This document shows positions 1 through 7,308 of a stretch of 7,308 nt of DNA, in pieces. The notes beneath the pieces were generated by a model. That model was not told the DNA's origin. It was given only the letters and a program-made list of their open reading frames with translations, and made no database searches. Origin of the DNA: Alphaproteobacteria bacterium (GTDB lineage Bacteria; Pseudomonadota; Alphaproteobacteria; ATCC43930; CGMCC-115725); assembly GCA_005888425.1 (NCBI GenBank), contig VAZF01000115.1, positions 1 to 7,308 on the forward strand. Reading direction: 5' to 3'. A program made the translations under genes and the position numbers. The first letter of the stretch is position 1; every line of letters starts with the position of its first letter.

Positions 1-173
1 CGCGAATTTGCCTAGGGCTGATACCCGGTTTGGCCGCGCCCGCCTATAGCCGATCGCGGCTGAACCGGCCGCTCCCGCCGTCCTTCAGCGCGATCGGCGG
101 CTCGACAATCCGGCGAAATTGGCGCAATTCTCGATCGCAATAGGCGAGCAGGCCGGAGGCGCGGAGCATAGAG
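1..173. other. Upstream gap before hdeD, no supported gene
   Basis: No convincing coding region is seen here. The first plus-strand frame reads four codons and then meets TAG at 13-15, which could be the tail of a gene to the left, but four residues cannot be identified. A minus-strand open frame crosses the region but runs into the hdeD coding sequence and has no recognisable domain. The gap ends with GGAG at 163-166, seven bases before the hdeD ATG. I could not find a convincing sigma-70 promoter; TCGACA at 102-107 has no good -10 partner. Confidence 0.5.
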
Positions 174-710
174 ATGGCGCAGGTTCTGATCGGCAATTGG
201 TGGGCCCTTGCAATCCGCGGCGTGTTCGCGATCGTCTTCGCCGTGATCGCCTTCGTCTGGCCCGGCATCACGGCAGCGGCCCTGGTCCTGCTGTTCGGCG
301 CCTACGCTCTGGTCGACGGCATCTTTTCGCTGATCGCCGCGTTGCGGGCGGCGCGTCATCACGGCCCCTCTGCGGCGCTGGTATTCGAAGGCGTCCTCGA
401 CCTTGTCATCGCGACGATCGTGTTTTTCTGGCCAATCGAGGCACTGGTCGCGATCATCTATTTCATCGCGATCTGGGCGGTGATCAGCGGCATCGCCTTG
501 ATCGCTGCAGGCATCGCATTGATCCGCGTAAATGGCGAGTGGCTGCTGGTGCTCAGCGGCATCATCTCGGTCCTGCTCGGAATCATCCTGTTCGTGCAGC
601 CCGGCGCCGGCGTCGTTGCCCTGTCGTGGTGGCTTGGCGTCTACGCGCTGCTGTTCGGCATATCGCTGATCGGCGCCGCCTTCCGCTTGCGCCATTGGCA
701 TCCGGCCTAG
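174..710 (+). CDS. HdeD family (DUF308) inner-membrane protein
   Basis: This 178-residue protein is almost entirely hydrophobic, with six predicted membrane helices at roughly residues 11-29, 34-56, 67-86, 90-115, 122-141 and 146-170. It matches the HdeD/DUF308 family in size (E. coli HdeD is about 190 residues) and in its three internal helix-pair repeats. Each repeat has a Gly, then Pro 14 residues later, then Gly-Ile at +33: G16/P30/G49, G73/P87/G106 and G129/P143/G162. HdeD in enterobacteria is tied to acid resistance at high cell density; its biochemical activity is not established. The ATG at 174 is supported by GGAG at 163-166. The protein ends in a short basic tail with two His. It lies 101 bp ahead of hsp20-lon on the same strand, suggesting a stress role, but it may have its own promoter. 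The family call is firm; the function is inferred. Confidence 0.88.
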   Translation: MAQVLIGNWWALAIRGVFAIVFAVIAFVWPGITAAALVLLFGAYALVDGIFSLIAALRAARHHGPSAALVFEGVLDLVIATIVFFWPIEALVAIIYFIAIWAVISGIALIAAGIALIRVNGEWLLVLSGIISVLLGIILFVQPGAGVVALSWWLGVYALLFGISLIGAAFRLRHWHPA

Positions 711-737
711 CTGACCTGCGGCAAACGCGCCCGGCCG

Positions 738-768
738 CTTCTCCCAACGCGCGATCCCATCCCCATAT
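738..768 (+). promoter_or_regulatory. Candidate heat-shock (RpoH) promoter for hsp20-lon
   Basis: CCCCATAT at 761-768 matches the RpoH -10 consensus CCCCATNT at every defined position. Seventeen bases upstream, CTTCTC at 738-743 matches only the first three bases of the CTTGAA -35 element. The site lies 43 bp before the hsp20 ATG, a normal leader length, and a heat-shock promoter fits the downstream genes. The weak -35 keeps confidence moderate. Confidence 0.45.
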
Positions 769-811
769 TTGCGGCAACCGATACGGGATGTGAACCCGCG
801 CGGAGCCGATC

Positions 812-1201
812 ATGTCGAAACGCCAGCTCGATGCATTGATGTGGGCCCAGGCTTGCGCGGCGGTGGAGCGTGCCGACCGCCTGCGCCGCCAGTTCTTCCA
901 TCAGGGAACGCCTCACTGGGAGGCGCCGGTCGATGTCTTCGAGACCAACGAGGCGCTGATCATCCTGATCGCGTTGCCCGGCGTCGAGCTCGACACCATC
1001 ACCGTCACGCTGAGCGCGGGCGTCTTGACCGTCAAGGGCGAGCGGCCGTTGCCGCGCGAGCTGGATAATGCGCGCATCGTCCGGATGGAGATCCCGCACG
1101 GTTATTTCGAGCGCCGGATCGAGTTGCCGCCGGTGCCGTTCGAACTGTCGGGCCGGCATCTGGCCAATGGCTGCCTGATGCTACGCCTGCAAAAGGGCTG
1201 A
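812..1201 (+). CDS. Small heat-shock protein, Hsp20/alpha-crystallin family
   Basis: This 129-residue cytoplasmic protein is an ATP-independent holdase that would bind unfolding proteins. A short N-terminal arm (about 1-35) contains a predicted helix rich in Ala, Arg and Glu. The alpha-crystallin domain spans about 37-128 and shows family hallmarks: ALPGV at 54-58, VLTVKGER at 71-78, the G-x-F-x-R strand around G97, F99 and R101 leading into IELP, and the closing A-x-G-x-L motif LANGCLMLRL at 117-126. The chain stops two residues after the last strand, so the usual C-terminal extension with its I-x-I/V motif is absent, which would change how it oligomerises. The ATG at 812 has GGAG at 802-805, six bases away. 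It is followed after 4 bp by lon, so the two are very probably co-transcribed; small heat-shock proteins and Lon are functionally linked in bacteria. Confidence 0.9.
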   Translation: MSKRQLDALMWAQACAAVERADRLRRQFFHQGTPHWEAPVDVFETNEALIILIALPGVELDTITVTLSAGVLTVKGERPLPRELDNARIVRMEIPHGYFERRIELPPVPFELSGRHLANGCLMLRLQKG

Positions 1202-1205
1202 CCGA

Positions 1206-3653
<2,448 letters not shown>

Positions 3654-4883
3654 TCAGCGGCAATCGAGCGACCGCCCAGCGATGTGGCAGCGGGCGAGGA
3701 TCGCGTCGTCGACGCCGTATAGCGTGCCGTCCCAGCCGTCGCCGCTGCGCTCCATGACGAAATAGCCGAAGCTCTCGAGCGCGAAGCCGCGCTGCACCGG
3801 CATGCCGTCGATCTTGGCGCCGGCTGGGTTCACCACCTCGTAGAGATTGGCGCCGCCGTCGCCGACGATCAGCTGGGCGGGCCGTTCGGGCCCGAACTCG
3901 TACGCGAGGAAATCGTGCAGATGGCCGGACAGCACGAGATCGAGAGCAGCCGGGATCCGGCCGCGGAGCGCGGCTTGCTCGGTCGCATTCACCATGAGTC
4001 CGGCAAACGGCCCGCTCGACAGCCCCCAGACCGGCCGGTGCGTCAGTAGCCAGGCATGCGGTCCGGTGTTCGCCAGCAACGGCGCGAGTTGCGCGGCATA
4101 GGCAGCCACCTTGTCCGGCAGCGCGAGGAAATCGTCCGCGTCAGCACTGTCAAAAACGAGGAGGTCGAGGCCGCCGATCGAGAGCCGGTAAGGATCGGTG
4201 TGGTCGGAGCAATCGCCACGCGCGGGGCGCGGATCGAGGAGGCGGAACCAGCCCCTCCCACCGCGGCGGCACAGCTCGTGATTGCCGCGCACGACGATCC
4301 ACGGCGCGGCGGCGAGAAGCGGCGCCGCCGGATCGAAGAAGTCAGCCTTCCAGGTAGCCCAGTTATCCCCATGCGGGCTGCCGGCACAGCCGGCGCGTCC
4401 GACCGGGCAACCGCTGACCCGGTAATAGTAATCGCCGAGATGGATCACGAGATCGGGCCGGTGGGCGGCCGCGTGCGCGGCAATCGCGGCGAACGGCCAG
4501 GCGGCCGGGCTGCGGCAATCCTGGACCGCACGCCCTTCGAGCCGACAGCCGGTATCGCCGATCACAACGATACGCTTCACCTGCGGCGGCACGACTGGCA
4601 ATACCGCGCCGCCGACGGTAAGCCGCGTCGGGTCGGCGGGCGCCAGCGCCTCGCAAACCTCGATCGGGAAATTGCCGTCGGGCGCTCCGCGGCGCTGCAT
4701 AGGGAGCCCCGCGCCATCCGCGCTGACCGCCGGACAGGGAGCGCCCGCCACGACCGCGCGCACCGACAGCCCGCCATTTGCGGCGAGCTCGACCCAGGAT
4801 GGTGTGGGCTCGGCGGCGCCCGCAACGCTTCCAGTCATCAGCAGGGCGAGGAGTGCGGCAAGGATCCATTGCAAGCCGGTCAC
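3654..4883 (-). CDS. Exported calcineurin-like metallophosphoesterase
   Basis: This 409-residue protein carries all five metal-site blocks of the calcineurin-like phosphoesterase fold: GDTG at 109-112 (D110), GDYYYR from G150 (D151), GNHE at 200-203, the LTHRP histidine H282, and GHLH at 320-323. It should bind two metal ions and hydrolyse a phosphoester, but the substrate cannot be read from the sequence. An N-terminal hydrophobic stretch (about 5-19) followed by AGA-AE suggests signal peptidase cleavage near residue 23 and a periplasmic location. Ten cysteines, including C113, C123, C159, C166, C205 and C225, fit disulfide bonding outside the cytoplasm. A region of about 80 residues before the catalytic core has no recognisable domain. 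The start is GTG at 4883; no good ATG exists before the signal peptide, and no strong ribosome site is visible in the 23-bp gap to the upstream glutathione transferase, so coupling is likely. Its stop abuts the lon stop. Confidence 0.88.
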   Translation of the reverse strand: MTGLQWILAALLALLMTGSVAGAAEPTPSWVELAANGGLSVRAVVAGAPCPAVSADGAGLPMQRRGAPDGNFPIEVCEALAPADPTRLTVGGAVLPVVPPQVKRIVVIGDTGCRLEGRAVQDCRSPAAWPFAAIAAHAAAHRPDLVIHLGDYYYRVSGCPVGRAGCAGSPHGDNWATWKADFFDPAAPLLAAAPWIVVRGNHELCRRGGRGWFRLLDPRPARGDCSDHTDPYRLSIGGLDLLVFDSADADDFLALPDKVAAYAAQLAPLLANTGPHAWLLTHRPVWGLSSGPFAGLMVNATEQAALRGRIPAALDLVLSGHLHDFLAYEFGPERPAQLIVGDGGANLYEVVNPAGAKIDGMPVQRGFALESFGYFVMERSGDGWDGTLYGVDDAILARCHIAGRSLDCR

Positions 4884-4906
4884 GATAAGGCCGAGGTCGC
4901 GGCAGT

Positions 4907-5524
4907 TCAGCTTTCGAGTTTCATGCCCTTCTGCACCGCCGGGCGCGCGCCGATCCGCTCGCCCCAGGCGGCGACGTTTTTCAGTCCGGCGCCATCGATC
5001 AACGGCTTGCGGCCGGCGTAGATCGGGTAAAGGCCGATATCGGCAATCGTGATCTCATTGCCGGTCAAATAGGGCGAGTGCGCGAGTTGCTGATCGGCGG
5101 CGCGAAACTGCGTGGCAAGCCGCTCCTCGTAAAACTTGATCGCCGAGTCCGGCACCTTCTCGGGCATGCGGTTGCCGAGGAAAAAGATGTTCTGCGCGGT
5201 CGGCGCCATGTCGCTGGCGCCTTCCGCAACCCATTGGAACGTGCGCGCCCGCGCGAGCGGGCTGTGCGCCCGCAATTTGCCGGTCTTCTCGGCGAGGTAA
5301 ATCAGGATCGCCCAGGACTGGTAGAGCGTCAGCGGTTTCTCGTCCGGACCTTCCGGATCGATTAGCGTCGGGATGCGGCCGGTCGGGTTGATCTTCAGAT
5401 ATTCCGGCTTCTTCTGGTCGCCCTGCGCGAGGTTCAGCACATGAATGCTGCAAGTGACGCCACATTCGTTGACCGCGATAGCGGCGCGCTGCCCATTGCC
5501 GGTGCCGGCCGTGTAAAGCTGCAT
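4907..5524 (-). CDS. Glutathione S-transferase family protein, Nu-class-like
   Basis: This 205-residue cytosolic protein has a thioredoxin-fold N-terminal domain (about 1-83) and an all-helical C-terminal domain. Seen in the sequence are LYTAGTGNGQR at 3-13, the cis-proline P52 in GRIPTL, the glutathione-contacting Q69-S70 in LYQSWAILIYLAEKTG, and the helix N-capping box T159-I-A-D162. The T-G-N-G pattern and overall similarity recall E. coli YfcG (Nu class), whose Thr-x-Asn motif replaces the usual catalytic Tyr, Ser or Cys and which reduces disulfide bonds using glutathione. That activity is inferred here. A Cys pair, C21 and C25, lies after the first helix and is not a feature I know from this class. 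The ATG at 5524 has an excellent AGGAG site (complement of 5532-5536), seven bases away. It sits between a dehydrogenase (50 bp upstream) and the phosphoesterase (23 bp downstream), probably in one operon. Confidence 0.9.
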   Translation of the reverse strand: MQLYTAGTGNGQRAAIAVNECGVTCSIHVLNLAQGDQKKPEYLKINPTGRIPTLIDPEGPDEKPLTLYQSWAILIYLAEKTGKLRAHSPLARARTFQWVAEGASDMAPTAQNIFFLGNRMPEKVPDSAIKFYEERLATQFRAADQQLAHSPYLTGNEITIADIGLYPIYAGRKPLIDGAGLKNVAAWGERIGARPAVQKGMKLES

Positions 5525-5547
5525 GGTCCCGCTCCTCTGTATTGGAT

Positions 5548-5572
5548 TAATCGCATGTTAGCGCGGCGATTA
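5548..5572. repeat. Inverted repeat ahead of the glutathione transferase gene
   Basis: TAATCGC at 5548-5554 and GCGATTA at 5566-5572 form a perfect 7-bp dyad with an 11-bp spacer. It fills half of the 50-bp gap between the dehydrogenase stop and the glutathione transferase start, and is notably AT-rich for this genome. It could be a repressor operator or an mRNA hairpin. No T-run follows on the minus strand, so a classical intrinsic terminator is unlikely. Confidence 0.4.
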
Positions 5573-5574
5573 TT

Positions 5575-6546
5575 TCAAGTCGTAGTCACGACATTGATCA
5601 GCGGTTCGCCCTTGACGAAGTGGCGAAGATTTTCCGCGATCTCGTCCCAGCGCCGCCGCACCATCCCGGCTGTCCAGCCGGAGCAATGCGGTGTCATGAT
5701 GATATTCGGCAATTCGTGAAACGGATGACGCGAGCCGCGCCGGTCGGGCTCGGCAGGGTCCGGATATTGCCACCAGACATCGATCGCGGCGCCGCCGATC
5801 GTGCCGTCGCGCAAGGTGGCGTAGAGCGCGTCCTCGTCGATGATTGCGCCGCGCGCGATGTTGACGAGGAATGCCGTCGGTTTCATCCGCGCGAGGCGGC
5901 GGGCGTCGAACAGCCGCTCGGTTTCGGGCCCGAAGGCGGTGCAGATCGCGACCGTGTCGCAGAGCGGCAGCATCTCGTCGAGTGTCGCCAGCGGATAGAT
6001 GCGCTCGACGCCGTCGCCGGTCTCGCGCGGGCTGCGGTTCGCGGCAAGGATATGGCAGCCGAAAGCGGCGGCACGGCGCGCCACCTCTCGCCCGACCCGA
6101 CCGAGCCCGACGATCCCCAGTGTCGAGCCGCGGATCTCGCCATGCGGCGCGCCGCTGTTGACCCAGCTCGGCGCCCATGACGAGCGCAAGCGGAAATCGC
6201 TCTCGATCTCGCGGAAGCGATGGCTCCAGGCGAGCATGACCATCAGCACGTATTCGGCAATCGCGGTCTCGTGGCCATAGGCGTTGCAGATCGGGATCCC
6301 GCGCGGCAGGGCGGCCTGCTCGATCCATTCGATGCCGGTCGCAACCGATTGCACGAGCGCGATCCGCAGCGCCGGTGGATAATCGGTGCGCCAGATATTC
6401 GTGACGAGAATGTCTGTCGCCGCAGCCGCTTTGGGGGTCAGCTCTTTCGGATCGGCGACGATCTCCATCTCGAGCTCCGGCGGCAATTCGGCCCGGATGC
6501 CGTTCGCGGTATCGGCGGCGACATTGCCGAGGAACAGCGCTCTCAT
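5575..6546 (-). CDS. D-2-hydroxyacid dehydrogenase family oxidoreductase
   Basis: This 323-residue protein has the D-isomer-specific 2-hydroxyacid dehydrogenase fold: a split substrate domain (about 1-95 and 290-323) around a Rossmann domain (about 100-285). The dinucleotide motif GIVGLGRVG is at 144-152 (G147, G149, G152). After the second strand the sequence is AANRS (168-172), with no Asp to bind the ribose hydroxyls, which suggests NADP(H) rather than NAD(H). Catalytic R232 (NIARG) and H287 (TPH) are present. The position of the usual catalytic Glu, five after D256 in DVWWQYP, is Y261. The substrate is unknown; glyoxylate or hydroxypyruvate reductase would be a guess. I chose the ATG at 6546 because the purine tract GGGAAGGGGG precedes it and because a longer frame to 6636 adds 30 unrelated residues overlapping the neighbouring gene. 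It follows its paralogue by 22 bp and precedes the glutathione transferase by 50 bp. Confidence 0.88.
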   Translation of the reverse strand: MRALFLGNVAADTANGIRAELPPELEMEIVADPKELTPKAAAATDILVTNIWRTDYPPALRIALVQSVATGIEWIEQAALPRGIPICNAYGHETAIAEYVLMVMLAWSHRFREIESDFRLRSSWAPSWVNSGAPHGEIRGSTLGIVGLGRVGREVARRAAAFGCHILAANRSPRETGDGVERIYPLATLDEMLPLCDTVAICTAFGPETERLFDARRLARMKPTAFLVNIARGAIIDEDALYATLRDGTIGGAAIDVWWQYPDPAEPDRRGSRHPFHELPNIIMTPHCSGWTAGMVRRRWDEIAENLRHFVKGEPLINVVTTT

Positions 6547-6550
6547 GGAT

Positions 6551-6560
6551 CCCCCTTCCC
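6551..6560 (-). promoter_or_regulatory. Ribosome binding site fixing the 6546 start
   Basis: On the minus strand this reads GGGAAGGGGG, with the AAGG core seven bases before the ATG at 6544-6546. It lies in the 22-bp gap after the upstream dehydrogenase stop. It supports the short form over a start at 6636, where the added residues match nothing in the paralogue. Confidence 0.6.
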
Positions 6561-6568
6561 GTCCGCGC

Positions 6569-7308
6569 TCAACTCTGCGCGACGACATGCAGCAATTTCT
6601 CGCCGCGGATAAAGCGTTCGATGTTGCGCGCCGCATCAGCGCCGCGGCGCCGCGCCATTCCGTCGGTCCACGCCGAGCAATGCGGTGTCATCACGACATT
6701 GGGCAATTCGTGAAAGGGCTGCCGCGACGGTGAGCGCGCCGGCTCGGCAGCATTCGGGTATTGCCACCAGACGTCGAGCGCGGCACCGCCGATCGTGCCA
6801 TCGCGCAGCGCGGCATAGAGCGCATCCTCATCGGCGACCGGCCCGCGGCCCACATTGATCAGAAGGGCGTCGTGCTTCATCAATGCCAAGCGGCGGCGGT
6901 CGATTAGCCCGCGCGTTTCCGGCGCGAGACCGACGCACAGCACAACGACATCGCAGAGCGGCAACATGCGATCGAGCTCGGCGAGCGGAAACACCTCCGA
7001 GATGCCCTGCGGCGGCTCGCCGACCGTGCGGTTGGCGCCGACGACATGACACCCGAGCGCGGCGGCGCGGATAGCGGTCTCTCGCCCGACTTGGCCGAGC
7101 CCGACAATTCCGACCGTCAGCCCGCGGACTTCGCGATGCAGCGGCCCGTTCATGACGCCGCTGTCGCGCCATGAGCCGCCGCGGAAGGCGAGCGCGATGT
7201 CGAAATAGCGGTGCGACCAGACCAGCATGGCCATGACCGCGTATTCGGCCATCGCAATTTCATGGCCGTAGGCGTTGCACACGGTGACACCGGACGGCAG
7301 CGCCGCTC
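6569..7308 (-). CDS. D-2-hydroxyacid dehydrogenase paralogue, partial (5' end outside window)
   Basis: The C-terminal 246 or so residues of a second D-2-hydroxyacid dehydrogenase are present; the start lies beyond the right edge. The frame stays open to the edge, and the outermost residues (AALPSGVTVCNAYGHE) align directly with AALPRGIPICNAYGHE of the neighbour, so the GTG at 7282 is an internal Val codon, not a start. Visible motifs are the Rossmann signature GIVGLGQVG, the cofactor loop GANRTV (no Asp, suggesting NADP(H)), the catalytic Arg in NVGRG, and the catalytic His in MTPHCSAW. As in the neighbour, DVWWQYP replaces the block that normally carries the catalytic Glu. By hand alignment about 145 of 246 positions are identical between the two. 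It is the most upstream gene seen in the minus-strand cluster, 22 bp before its paralogue. Substrate unknown. Confidence 0.87.
   Translation of the reverse strand, partial: AALPSGVTVCNAYGHEIAMAEYAVMAMLVWSHRYFDIALAFRGGSWRDSGVMNGPLHREVRGLTVGIVGLGQVGRETAIRAAALGCHVVGANRTVGEPPQGISEVFPLAELDRMLPLCDVVVLCVGLAPETRGLIDRRRLALMKHDALLINVGRGPVADEDALYAALRDGTIGGAALDVWWQYPNAAEPARSPSRQPFHELPNVVMTPHCSAWTDGMARRRGADAARNIERFIRGEKLLHVVAQS

Larger units (their letters stand above)
5575..7308 (-). repeat. Tandem duplication of dehydrogenase genes, unit about 994 bp
   Basis: The two dehydrogenase genes are head-to-tail duplicates. Blocks of identical DNA recur at a fixed offset of 994 bp: the 17-mer GAGCAATGCGGTGTCAT at 5681-5697 and 6675-6691, and TATTGCCACCAGAC at 5765-5778 and 6759-6772. 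The offset equals the 972-bp gene plus the 22-bp gap. At about 59% protein identity the duplication is old, and both copies appear intact where visible. Confidence 0.8.

Noticed and set aside
119..793. 224-residue plus-strand open frame overlapping hdeD
   Set aside because: Arg-rich shadow in a different frame; hdeD has the clear six-helix repeat pattern and a better ribosome site.
4056..5021. 321-residue plus-strand open frame opposite the phosphoesterase and the transferase end
   Set aside because: It crosses two well-supported genes on the other strand and has no recognisable motif.
5550..5578. Minus-strand TTGAAA (complement of 5573-5578) as a promoter for the transferase
   Set aside because: A good -35-like hexamer, but at 16-18 bp spacing there is no acceptable sigma-70 or RpoH -10; it also overlaps the dehydrogenase stop. 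Not enough to list.
6547..6636. Longer N-terminus for the first dehydrogenase, starting at 6636
   Set aside because: The 30 extra residues are Arg/Ser-rich, overlap the paralogue's coding end, and the ribosome site favours 6546.
7280..7282. GTG as a start of the second dehydrogenase
   Set aside because: Alignment with the neighbour continues past this codon to the window edge, so it is an internal Val and the gene is cut by the edge.

Overview
The window is GC-rich (clearly above 60% by eye) and almost fully coding, with short gaps and NTG starts preceded by GGAG/AGGAG-type ribosome sites. Codon usage and protein style suggest an alphaproteobacterium, perhaps of the Hyphomicrobiales. This is an impression only; no rRNA or other marker gene is present to fix the taxon.

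Left half, plus strand (174-3653): a compact protein-quality and stress block. It holds a six-helix HdeD/DUF308 membrane protein, then after a 101-bp gap a short Hsp20 small heat-shock protein, then 4 bp later a complete ATP-dependent Lon (LonA) protease. The hsp20-lon pair looks translationally coupled. The gap ahead of hsp20 has an exact CCCCATAT element typical of heat-shock sigma factor (RpoH) -10 boxes, with a weaker CTT-type -35 at 17 bp. The simplest reading is that Hsp20 holds unfolded proteins and Lon degrades them, while HdeD acts at the inner membrane. The Lon differs in its N-terminus and context from the usual housekeeping alphaproteobacterial Lon and is probably an accessory copy.

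Right half, minus strand (7308 down to 3654): four closely spaced co-oriented genes, read from the right edge. They are two tandem paralogous D-2-hydroxyacid dehydrogenases (the first cut by the window edge), a Nu-class-like glutathione transferase, and an exported calcineurin-type metallophosphoesterase. Gaps are 22, 50 and 23 bp, so a single operon is likely. A 7-bp inverted repeat with an 11-bp spacer lies just ahead of the glutathione transferase. The two dehydrogenases are about 59% identical by hand count. Both carry DVWWQYP where the family normally has its catalytic glutamate, so their chemistry or substrate is uncertain.

The two blocks converge with no intergenic DNA: the lon TAG (3651-3653) directly abuts the phosphoesterase TGA (complement of 3654-3656). 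I see no mobile element, CRISPR array, tRNA, rRNA or phage gene. Nothing here is clearly a new system. The most distinctive points are the HdeD/Hsp20/Lon block and the dehydrogenase pair with the altered active site.
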